From contig NVVI01000037.1 in assembly GCA_002402165.1 (NCBI GenBank), positions 26,466-32,400 of the forward strand: a stretch of DNA of 5,935 nucleotides. The letters run 5' to 3'. The DNA comes from Flavobacteriales bacterium (GTDB lineage Bacteria > Bacteroidota > Bacteroidia > Flavobacteriales_E > Vicingaceae). Made by a program: the position numbers and the translations under genes. Of the stretch, positions 1-5,840 are shown piece after piece; position 1 is the stretch's first letter; the number at the start of each line of letters is the position of its first letter. Under the pieces are notes generated by a model, which had not been told where the DNA came from, ran no database searches, and saw only the letters and a list, made by a program, of their open reading frames with translations.

Positions 1-1262
1 TAAAAAGACAAATCAAGAGTGAATTAGGTATCGGACTTTGCTTAGAAAATATGGCTGCTATTTATCAAGAAAAAAATGATTTCAAAAAAGCGATAGAATA
101 CGCTAAAAAATCATTAAAAATAGCAACCAAAATAGGCGCGGTTTCTGATATTATGGTGTCTAATAAAATTCTTTATGAATGCTATAGAGAAACAGGTAAT
201 TTAACTTTAGCATTAGATAATTATACTGCTTATATCGCTGCTAGAGATAGTCTGAATAATCAAAAAAACCAGAAAGAAGTGGTACGTCAGGAAATGCAAT
301 ATGCTTTTGATAAAGAAGAAGTGGTAAGAAAAAAAGAAGATGAAAAAGAGTTGGCTATTTCAAAAGCACAAAAAAAACAACAAAAATTAATCACTTATGC
401 AATTGCTATTGGACTATCTTTAGTAATCCTATTCTCACTTTTTATTGTAAACAGACTTCGTATTACTAAGAAGCAAAAGCAAATAATTGAGGAGCAAAAA
501 TTACTTGTTGATGAAAAAAATCAAGAAATTACAGATAGTATTGCTTATGCAAAGCGTATTCAAACAGCAATATTGCCACCTATTAAAATTGTCAAAGAAT
601 ACCTGAAACAATCTTTTATTTTATATCAACCAAAAGATATTGTTGCTGGAGACTTTTATTGGATGGAGATAATAGGAGAGAAAGTGCTATTTGCAGCTGC
701 AGATTGTACGGGACATGGAGTTCCTGGTGCTATGGTGAGTGTTGTTTGTAATAATGCCCTTAATCGTTCAGTAAGAGAGTATGGATTAATATCTCCTGGA
801 GAAATATTGGACAAAACAAGACAAATTGTTATCGAGGAGTTTGAAAAAAGTGAAGAAGAGGTAAAAGATGGAATGGATATAGCTCTATGTTCAATAGAGG
901 GAGATAAATTACAATATGCTGGAGCACATAATCCTCTATGGATTATTCGTAAAGGAGAAATAATTGAAATAAAAGCAAATAAACAGCCAATAGGTCAGTT
1001 TGATGATATGTTACCTTATACTACTCATAATTTTGATTTACAAACTGGGGATTCAATTTATATCTTTTCCGATGGTTTTGCTGATCAATTTGGAGGCGAG
1101 AAAGGTAAAAAATTCAAATCTAAGCCTTTTAAAGAGTTGTTACTATCCATCCAAGATAAAAGCATGGATGAACAAAAAGAGTTTATTAACAGTAGCTTTG
1201 GAGTTTGGAAAGGAGAATTGGAGCAAGTTGATGATATCTGCATCATAGGCGTTAGAATATAA
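1..1262 (+). CDS. TPR-SpoIIE serine/threonine phosphatase, membrane anchored (5' end missing)
   Basis: The reading frame is open from base 3 to the TAA at 1260-1262, so the gene is cut by the left edge; the ATG at 51 lies inside a TPR helix and is not a convincing start. In order the visible protein shows one to two TPR-like helix pairs (to about base 260), a charged coiled coil (about 270-385), one membrane helix (about 387-458), a second coiled coil ending in the linker DSIAYAKRIQTAILPP (about 533-590), and a SpoIIE/PP2C phosphatase domain to the end. The acidic metal-ligand motifs are all present: GDFYW (about 648), ADCTGHG (about 702), SDG (about 1068) and the terminal DD (about 1230). 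The family removes phosphate from serine/threonine, typically on STAS-domain anti-sigma antagonists. TPRs in this architecture usually sit outside the cytoplasm, with the catalytic domain inside (inference). The substrate is unknown. Domain calls are firm, the role less so. Confidence 0.93.
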   Translation, partial: KRQIKSELGIGLCLENMAAIYQEKNDFKKAIEYAKKSLKIATKIGAVSDIMVSNKILYECYRETGNLTLALDNYTAYIAARDSLNNQKNQKEVVRQEMQYAFDKEEVVRKKEDEKELAISKAQKKQQKLITYAIAIGLSLVILFSLFIVNRLRITKKQKQIIEEQKLLVDEKNQEITDSIAYAKRIQTAILPPIKIVKEYLKQSFILYQPKDIVAGDFYWMEIIGEKVLFAAADCTGHGVPGAMVSVVCNNALNRSVREYGLISPGEILDKTRQIVIEEFEKSEEEVKDGMDIALCSIEGDKLQYAGAHNPLWIIRKGEIIEIKANKQPIGQFDDMLPYTTHNFDLQTGDSIYIFSDGFADQFGGEKGKKFKSKPFKELLLSIQDKSMDEQKEFINSSFGVWKGELEQVDDICIIGVRI

Positions 1263-1298
1263 TTTTCCCTAAAAAAGTTTTTCGTTTCAAATAATTTC

Positions 1299-1306
1299 TA
1301 CCTTTG
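1299..1306 (+). promoter_or_regulatory. Bacteroidota-type -7 promoter box, TACCTTTG
   Basis: TACCTTTG matches the Bacteroidota consensus TAnnTTTG exactly. The upstream half is weaker: a T-rich stretch GTTTTTCG at 1277-1284 sits about where a -33 TTG-type element is expected. Transcription would start near 1312-1314, leaving an untranslated leader of roughly 210 bases before the PAS-SpoIIE gene at 1523. It lies 36 bases past the stop of the upstream phosphatase gene, so the two phosphatases can be transcribed independently. It could equally drive a small RNA or small ORF in the gap. Confidence 0.6.
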
Positions 1307-1312
1307 TCTCAT

Positions 1313-1477
1313 ATTCTTAAAAAGAATGTTGAGTTTAATATTACATATAACCATTTTTATGATTTGCACAATTGCGATGTTTAGACACTATCGTAATAAT
1401 GCAAAGAGACCTGTCTTTATTTATATTAATAAGTAAGACTAAGCCGAAAGGCACTCAACACAATCAAAATTAATTTT
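1313..1477 (+). other. Candidate structured leader or small RNA
   Basis: Downstream of the TACCTTTG box several pairings line up. There is a 6-bp hairpin with an AAA loop at 1313-1327 (ATTCTT/AAGAAT). A perfect 8-bp long-range helix joins TGTTGAGT (1327-1334) to ACTCAACA (1453-1460). A GCC-GAAA-GGC stem with a GNRA tetraloop (1443-1452) abuts that helix and could stack on it. Weaker local stems lie between, such as TTGCA-CAAT-TGCGA (about 1363-1376) and AAAGA/TCTTT (about 1403-1418). An A/T palindrome (AAAATTAATTTT, 1466-1477) follows. I do not recognise a named riboswitch or RNA family. In AT-rich DNA an 8-bp match over this span is not rare by chance, so this is tentative. It could be a long 5' UTR, a 6S-like RNA, or nothing. 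Confidence 0.25.
1326..1436 (+). CDS. Possible 36-aa single-pass membrane peptide
   Basis: An ATG at 1326 opens a 36-codon frame ending in TAA at 1434-1436. The first half is hydrophobic (LSLILHITIFMICTIAMF), followed by a basic segment (RHYRNNAKR). That pattern would fit a small inner-membrane protein with its C-terminus in the cytoplasm. It begins about 13 bases after the predicted transcription start, behind an AAAAAGA stretch. The start codon partly overlaps the small 1313-1327 hairpin. I recognise no family. An ORF this short arises easily in AT-rich DNA, and it competes with the structured-RNA reading of the same bases, so confidence is low. Confidence 0.18.
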   Translation: MLSLILHITIFMICTIAMFRHYRNNAKRPVFIYINK

Positions 1478-1522
1478 CTTGAACACATTTAATCTGCCTA
1501 AATCGGATAAAATTTAATAAAA

Positions 1523-2689
1523 ATGGAAAAGGTTTTTAATACAATAATAGAGCGATTAAACAACTTAATCGTGGTAGCAAATTCAGAAGGAGCAGTAGAA
1601 TATGTTAGTCCTTCAGTTAAAACTATACTCGGTTACGAGCCATCAGAACTGCTTGGAAATGGATGGTGGAATAAAACTAAAAGCAATGAGGATGATGCTC
1701 TTTTATTTAAAGAGTACATTAAAAATCAATTTGAATCTAATAAAAACTTGGGGTTAAAAGAGGTGAGTTATGAACGCCAGTTAAAAACAGCTTCTGGAGT
1801 TAATAAGTGGATATTATGGAACATGTCTATTGGTCCAGATAACTCTATAATTAGTATTGGCTCTGATATCACTAAACGTAAAAGTGCAGAAACTGCCTTG
1901 GAAGAAAAAAATAGAATTCTTCTCAAAAAGAATGAAGACATTATAGATAGTATTCAATATGCTAGAAAAATACAGGATGCTATTTTACCGAGTATAGATG
2001 CTATTACTAAAAATTTAGCTGATGGTTTTGTTTTGTATTTACCAAAAGATGTGGTGAGTGGAGATTTTTATTGGTATTACAAAAAAGATAATAAAATCTT
2101 TATAGCTGCTGTTGATTGTACTGGACACGGAGTTCCTGGGGCATTAATGTCTGTTGTTGGAAATTCTATATTAAAAGATGTTATTGTAAAACGAGGAATA
2201 GAAAATCCAAGTGAAATATTGGAAGTGTTAGACAATGATGTAAACAATCTATTACAAAAAGAAGATTCTTATGATGTGATGAGTGATGGAATGGATATGG
2301 CTTTAGCTGTAATAGATTTAGAAACTAATTTTTTAACCTTTGCTGGAGCAATGCGACCATTATGGATAGTGAGGAATAATGAAGTAATAGATATTAAGGG
2401 GAATCGATTTCCTATAGGATATTTCTATGGAGTAGAGAAAATTTTTACAAATGTTGAGATTGAATTAAAAAAAGATGATCAAATCTATTTATTTTCTGAC
2501 GGTTATTCCGATCAGTTTGGGGGTGAGAAAAATAAAAAGTTTAATCGAAGTAAAATGAAGGAATTATTGGTTTCTATTAATTCAATGAGTGGAGAGGAGC
2601 AGCGAGGTTTCTTAGAGTATGCATTAAAAAATTGGAGACAAGAAATTGAGCAAACTGATGATGTTTTACTAATAGGTTTAAAAATTTAA
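1523..2689 (+). CDS. PAS-SpoIIE serine/threonine phosphatase, cytosolic
   Basis: This is a 388-residue soluble protein. An N-terminal PAS sensor (about residues 5-118) contains the typical stretches VVANSEGAVEYVSPSV, LGYEPSELLG and the PAC-like end SIGSDITKRK. A short coiled-coil linker follows (about 119-150) with DSIQYARKIQDAILP, then the SpoIIE/PP2C phosphatase domain (about 165-388). The acidic metal ligands are in place: D181 in GDFYW, D198 in DCTGHG, D326 in SDG, and D379/D380 near the end. No membrane helix or signal peptide is seen. PAS domains bind a small ligand or cofactor and set the activity of the attached catalytic domain; which ligand cannot be told here. The likely substrate is a phosphorylated regulator such as a STAS protein (family knowledge). 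The A-rich sequence before ATG 1523 (AATTTAATAAAA) is normal for this phylum. It is a paralogue of the preceding gene with a different sensor. Confidence 0.93.
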   Translation: MEKVFNTIIERLNNLIVVANSEGAVEYVSPSVKTILGYEPSELLGNGWWNKTKSNEDDALLFKEYIKNQFESNKNLGLKEVSYERQLKTASGVNKWILWNMSIGPDNSIISIGSDITKRKSAETALEEKNRILLKKNEDIIDSIQYARKIQDAILPSIDAITKNLADGFVLYLPKDVVSGDFYWYYKKDNKIFIAAVDCTGHGVPGALMSVVGNSILKDVIVKRGIENPSEILEVLDNDVNNLLQKEDSYDVMSDGMDMALAVIDLETNFLTFAGAMRPLWIVRNNEVIDIKGNRFPIGYFYGVEKIFTNVEIELKKDDQIYLFSDGYSDQFGGEKNKKFNRSKMKELLVSINSMSGEEQRGFLEYALKNWRQEIEQTDDVLLIGLKI

Positions 2690-2693
2690 AAAT

Positions 2694-2722
2694 AGCTCAT
2701 AATTTTTACAAAAGAGCTGAGC
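2694..2722 (+). terminator. Weak hairpin after the PAS-SpoIIE gene
   Basis: Two mutually exclusive 5-bp stems can form just after the stop codon: AGCTC (2694-2698) with GAGCT (2714-2718), or GCTCA (2695-2699) with TGAGC (2718-2722). The loops are 15-18 bases and no clean T-run follows, so this is at best a weak intrinsic terminator or an mRNA 3' end element. Confidence 0.25.
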
Positions 2723-2743
2723 AATAAATTTCCAATTAATACG

Positions 2744-2751
2744 TACTTTAG
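2744..2751 (+). promoter_or_regulatory. Possible promoter box upstream of porQ, TACTTTAG
   Basis: TACTTTAG agrees with TAnnTTTG at five of the six fixed positions and lies about 24 bases before the porQ ATG. No clear -33 TTG element is visible at the right distance, so the match may be chance. Confidence 0.25.
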
Positions 2752-2774
2752 CCTACTAATGCACGGATTATTTA

Positions 2775-3932
2775 ATGAGAAGTTTAGTTATTATTTTTTT
2801 ATTGTTCAGCTCTTTTATTAGTTCAGCCCAAATTGGCGGAACAAATACTTATGAGTTTCTAAATATTCCTATTTCAGCCAGAGTTGCTGCTCTTGGCGGA
2901 AGTGTAATTGCAGTATATGATAATGACCCAACTTTAGCATTAGGAAACCCCTCATTATTAAATTCTAAAATGAATGGGATGGTAACCTTTTCTTATCTCA
3001 ATTATTTTGCTGATATCAATCATGGATTTTTTTCTTATGTAAAAGATTTTAAGAAAGCAGGAACATTTTCGGCTGGTATTCGATATCTTGATTATGGTAC
3101 ATTTTTAGAAATGGATGAGGGAGGGAACGAGTTAGGAAATTTTACAGCTGCTGAATATGCTTTTGTGTTAGGTTGGGGTAAGAACATTGATTCATCATTT
3201 TCTGTAGGAGCCAACTTAAAGCCTATCTATTCTAGTTTATACACTTATAGTTCAGTAGGTATTGCATTTGATGTTTCAGGAACTTATTATAATAAGCAGA
3301 AAGGTTTTACAGCATCAATGGTGATTAAGAATATTGGGACTCAATTAAGTCCTTATGTTGAGGGGGGTGAGAAGGAGCCTATACCTTTTGAAATTCAGGC
3401 TGGAATTTCTAAACGTTTTAAGCATGTTCCTTTTAGGCTTTCAGTGGATATGATTCAATTGCAAAATTGGAATTTAGCTTATAATGATTCTATTATCGCA
3501 ACCAACAACAATGAAGCATTAACCGATGAAGAAAAAAATGAACGAAATAAAACAAGTTTTTTGAGTGAAGGATTTAGACACCTAGTTTTCGGAGGAGAGT
3601 TTGTGCCATCTAAAAGCTTTATGTTGAGGGTTGGGTTTAACTATAGAAGGAGAGCAGAATTGGCTCATGAGAATAAACCAGGATTGGTGGGGTTTAGCTG
3701 GGGGGTTGGATTTAGAATTAAAAAATTTCATATTAGTTATGGAAGTGCCAAATATCATTTAGCTGGCCCTTCTAATCATTTTACGGTTACCACTAATTTA
3801 TCAGAATATTATAGAAAAGGAGAAAGGCATCCACCTCCTATATATTCTAAGGAAGAAAAGAAAGAGATTAGAAAGAATAGGAAAAGCAAAAAGAAGAAGG
3901 CTAAAAGGGAAAAAAAGAAGAAAGATGAATAA
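2775..3932 (+). CDS. porQ: Type IX secretion system protein PorQ
   Basis: This 385-residue outer-membrane beta-barrel protein belongs to the PorV/PorQ (FadL-like) group. Residues 1-18 form a signal peptide with likely cleavage at SSA|Q. The mature N-terminus carries the family signature: NTYEFLNIP, then SARVAALGGS, then the DNDPTLALGNPSLL segment (about 24-62). Alternating aromatic and glycine-rich strands continue to about residue 345, as expected for a barrel. In Porphyromonas gingivalis PorQ works with PorU, PorV and PorZ in the complex that attaches T9SS cargo to the cell surface (established knowledge). A charged insert at about 240-262 is probably a loop. The C-terminus is odd: after HPPP, residues 357-385 hold 14 Lys and 3 Arg among 29, probably a disordered tail beyond the barrel. 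It overlaps the start of cmk by 8 bases, a gene order I associate with related bacteria. Start ATG 2775 is fixed by the signal peptide. Confidence 0.92.
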   Translation: MRSLVIIFLLFSSFISSAQIGGTNTYEFLNIPISARVAALGGSVIAVYDNDPTLALGNPSLLNSKMNGMVTFSYLNYFADINHGFFSYVKDFKKAGTFSAGIRYLDYGTFLEMDEGGNELGNFTAAEYAFVLGWGKNIDSSFSVGANLKPIYSSLYTYSSVGIAFDVSGTYYNKQKGFTASMVIKNIGTQLSPYVEGGEKEPIPFEIQAGISKRFKHVPFRLSVDMIQLQNWNLAYNDSIIATNNNEALTDEEKNERNKTSFLSEGFRHLVFGGEFVPSKSFMLRVGFNYRRRAELAHENKPGLVGFSWGVGFRIKKFHISYGSAKYHLAGPSNHFTVTTNLSEYYRKGERHPPPIYSKEEKKEIRKNRKSKKKKAKREKKKKDE

Positions 3933-4617
3933 AATTATTATCGCTATAGATGGTTATTCTTCTTGTGGTAAAAGTACTTTAGCCAAACAAATTGCTAGTG
4001 AATTAAATTATATTTATATAGATACTGGAGCAATGTATAGAGCTGTAACGCTCTTTGCGTTAAGAAATAATTTAGTATCAAAAAGCGGGTTAGACCAAGA
4101 TGGTTTGATTGCCGTTTTGCCTGAAATCAACGTTTCATTTTCTTACAATTCAGACTCAAATATTTCTGAAACTCATTTAAATAGCGAAAACATTGAGGAT
4201 GAAATTAGAGGAATTGAAGTTTCAAGTCATGTTAGTAAAATAGCACAAGTGAAAGAGGTTCGAGCTAAATTAGTAGAACTTCAACGAGAAATAGGAGAGG
4301 ATAAAGGTTTAGTAATGGATGGCAGAGATATTGGCACTGTCGTGTTTCCCAATGCTGAATTAAAAATATTTATGACTGCAGACTATAAGATAAGAGCACA
4401 ACGTAGATTTGATGAGCTTAAAGCCAAGGGTGATGTTATTTCTTATGAAGATGTACTAAATAACATCACTTCTCGAGATAATGACGATACCAGTAGAAGT
4501 GAAAATCCACTTATTCAAGCAGAAGATGCTGTTGTGATAGATAATTCGCAAATAACTAAAGATGAGCAGTTAAAAATTGCTTTGCAGTACGTAAGCGACA
4601 AAATCACTCAGAAATAA
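3925..4617 (+). CDS. cmk: (d)CMP kinase (cytidylate kinase)
   Basis: This cytosolic enzyme phosphorylates CMP and dCMP to CDP and dCDP using ATP, recycling pyrimidine nucleotides for RNA, DNA and lipid synthesis. The 230-residue length is normal for bacterial Cmk. The P-loop GYSSCGKST is at residues 10-18, followed by the NMP-binding motif DTGAMYR (33-39), the EIRGIEVS region (93-100), the conserved DGRDIGT (132-138), the RAQRRFDEL lid-side helix (157-165) and RDNDDTSRSENPL (184-196), which contains the phosphate-contacting arginines. No key residue is missing. ATG 3925 lies inside the last codons of porQ and puts the P-loop at the usual distance from the N-terminus. The purine-rich lysine codons of porQ just upstream (AAGAAGAAAG) could serve as the ribosome landing site, suggesting translational coupling. 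No biochemical connection to PorQ is evident. Confidence 0.97.
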   Translation: MNKIIIAIDGYSSCGKSTLAKQIASELNYIYIDTGAMYRAVTLFALRNNLVSKSGLDQDGLIAVLPEINVSFSYNSDSNISETHLNSENIEDEIRGIEVSSHVSKIAQVKEVRAKLVELQREIGEDKGLVMDGRDIGTVVFPNAELKIFMTADYKIRAQRRFDELKAKGDVISYEDVLNNITSRDNDDTSRSENPLIQAEDAVVIDNSQITKDEQLKIALQYVSDKITQK

Positions 4618-4651
4618 CCCCTATTTTTGTTAAAATTTCTTGATAGTTCGT

Positions 4652-4693
4652 TAATTTTATAGATAAATAAAACAATAATAATTGCTATCTTTA
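4652..4693 (+). promoter_or_regulatory. Candidate promoter region upstream of ilvE
   Basis: The 80-base gap between cmk and ilvE has two near matches to TAnnTTTG: TAATTTTA (4652-4659, with TTTG at 4626-4629 as a distant -33 candidate) and TATCTTTA (4686-4693, no clear -33 element). If the second is used, transcription starts at about 4699, which excludes ATG 4698 as a translated start and supports ATG 4722. Neither match is perfect. No leader peptide or T-box-like structure is visible. Confidence 0.3.
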
Positions 4694-4703
4694 TGAAATG
4701 GAC

Positions 4704-4710
4704 AAAGGAG
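4704..4710 (+). promoter_or_regulatory. Shine-Dalgarno-like AAAGGAG deciding the ilvE start
   Basis: AAAGGAG ends 11 bases before ATG 4722. It lies downstream of ATG 4698, so it can only serve the later start. Such a strong purine site is unlike the A-rich starts of the neighbouring genes. Confidence 0.5.
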
Positions 4711-4721
4711 AAGAAAAGATA

Positions 4722-5789
4722 ATGGATATTGTAAGTAACATTAAAATAGAAAAATCAGAAGGTTCTAAATTACCTTTTTTAGATTTTGATAACATTCAGT
4801 TTGGAAAAGAATTCTCAGACCACATGTTTATCGCAGATTACAAAGGAGGAGAATGGCAGAATTTAAAAATTGTCCCTTATGCACCAATTACGTTAAGTCC
4901 AGCATGTGCAGCGATACATTATGGACAATCTGTTTTTGAGGGAATGAAAGCTTACAAAAATGAAAGCGGAGAAATATTTCTTTTCAGACCAGAGGAAAAT
5001 GCAAAGAGAATAAATAAATCAGCTGCAAGATTGTGTATGCCTCAGATACCTGAGGAATTATTTATGGAGGCAGTTAAACAATTAGTGGAAATTGATTCAG
5101 ATTGGATTCCAGCAATAGAAGGATCTTCTTTATACATTAGACCATACTTATTTGCAAGTGAAGAACTATTGGGAGTTAGACCAGCAGATGAATATAAATT
5201 TATAATTTTTACTGCTCCAGTAGGAGGGTATTATTCTGAACCAGTTCACGTAAAAATTGAAACAGAATACTCAAGAGCTTGTGAGGGTGGTGTTGGTTTT
5301 GCTAAAGCTGCTGGTAATTATGCAGCCGCATTATATCCAGCAAAATTAGGACAAGAACAAGGTTTTAGACAATTAATTTGGACAGACGCAAAAGAGCATA
5401 AATACATTGAAGAAGCAGGAACAATGAATATCATGTTCCATATTGGAGATACGCTAATTACACCAAATACTGATTTAGAAACAACCTTAGCGGGTATAAC
5501 CAGAGATAGTGTTTTAGTATTGGCTAAAGAATTAGGAGTTAAAGTTGAAGAACGTAGAGTAAGTGTTGATGAAGTTATAGAGGCAGCTAAAAACGGAGCT
5601 TTAAAAGATGTTTTTGGAACAGGAACAGCTGCTACCATTGCTCAAATTTCATCCATAACTTACAATGGGGTGAAATATGATTTACCTGCCATAGAGAGTA
5701 GAACACTATCTAACGAAATAGCAAAAGAGTTACAAGATATTAAAAGGGGGAGAGCAGAAGATACTCACAATTGGATTTATAGAATTTAA
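4722..5789 (+). CDS. ilvE: Branched-chain amino acid aminotransferase (PLP fold type IV)
   Basis: This cytosolic, PLP-dependent enzyme interconverts leucine, isoleucine and valine with their 2-oxo acids using glutamate/2-oxoglutarate. From ATG 4722 the protein has 355 residues, the size of the longer bacterial/eukaryotic-type BCAT group. Visible motifs are HYGQSVFEGMKAY early on (about residues 66-79), SLYIRPYLFASE (136-147), the PLP Schiff-base lysine K195 in GFAKAAGNYAAALYPAK, RQLIWTD (216-222), EEAGTMNIMF with the glutamate that contacts the PLP ring nitrogen, LAGITRDSVL (256-265), and the phosphate-binding FGTGTAATI (298-306). An in-frame ATG at 4698 would add eight residues (MDKGEEKI), but AAAGGAG lies between the two ATGs and a promoter-like box touches the first, so 4722 is preferred. 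All catalytic residues are present. The gene stands alone between cmk and an insertion sequence, with no other ilv or leu gene in view. Confidence 0.95.
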   Translation: MDIVSNIKIEKSEGSKLPFLDFDNIQFGKEFSDHMFIADYKGGEWQNLKIVPYAPITLSPACAAIHYGQSVFEGMKAYKNESGEIFLFRPEENAKRINKSAARLCMPQIPEELFMEAVKQLVEIDSDWIPAIEGSSLYIRPYLFASEELLGVRPADEYKFIIFTAPVGGYYSEPVHVKIETEYSRACEGGVGFAKAAGNYAAALYPAKLGQEQGFRQLIWTDAKEHKYIEEAGTMNIMFHIGDTLITPNTDLETTLAGITRDSVLVLAKELGVKVEERRVSVDEVIEAAKNGALKDVFGTGTAATIAQISSITYNGVKYDLPAIESRTLSNEIAKELQDIKRGRAEDTHNWIYRI

Positions 5790-5840
5790 GAAGAAATTAC
5801 CTTAATAAAAAGTTGAATAAACTGTTCGATTTTTTTGTCT

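Noticed and set aside
1000..1248. 82-codon plus-strand ORF inside the first phosphatase gene
   Set aside because: It is an out-of-frame shadow of the SpoIIE domain, with no recognisable protein pattern, while the overlapping frame carries conserved motifs.
51..1262. ATG 51 as the true start of the TPR-SpoIIE gene
   Set aside because: The frame is open to the left edge, and the residues encoded before it (LGIGLCLEN) continue a TPR helix, so the gene begins outside the window.
1263..1436. Stop-codon read-through of the first phosphatase
   Set aside because: The frame stays open for 57 codons after TAA 1260-1262, but the protein already ends at the normal C-terminal position of the family (DD---IG-RI) and a promoter lies in the extension.
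4618..4697. T-box or leader-peptide attenuator before ilvE
   Set aside because: The gap is only 80 bases, and no T-box-like motif, branched-chain-rich small ORF or terminator/antiterminator pair is visible.
5318..5638. 106-codon minus-strand ORF inside ilvE
   Set aside because: It is antisense to the conserved catalytic core of the aminotransferase; its serine/threonine/valine-rich content is what a reverse shadow of that frame would give.
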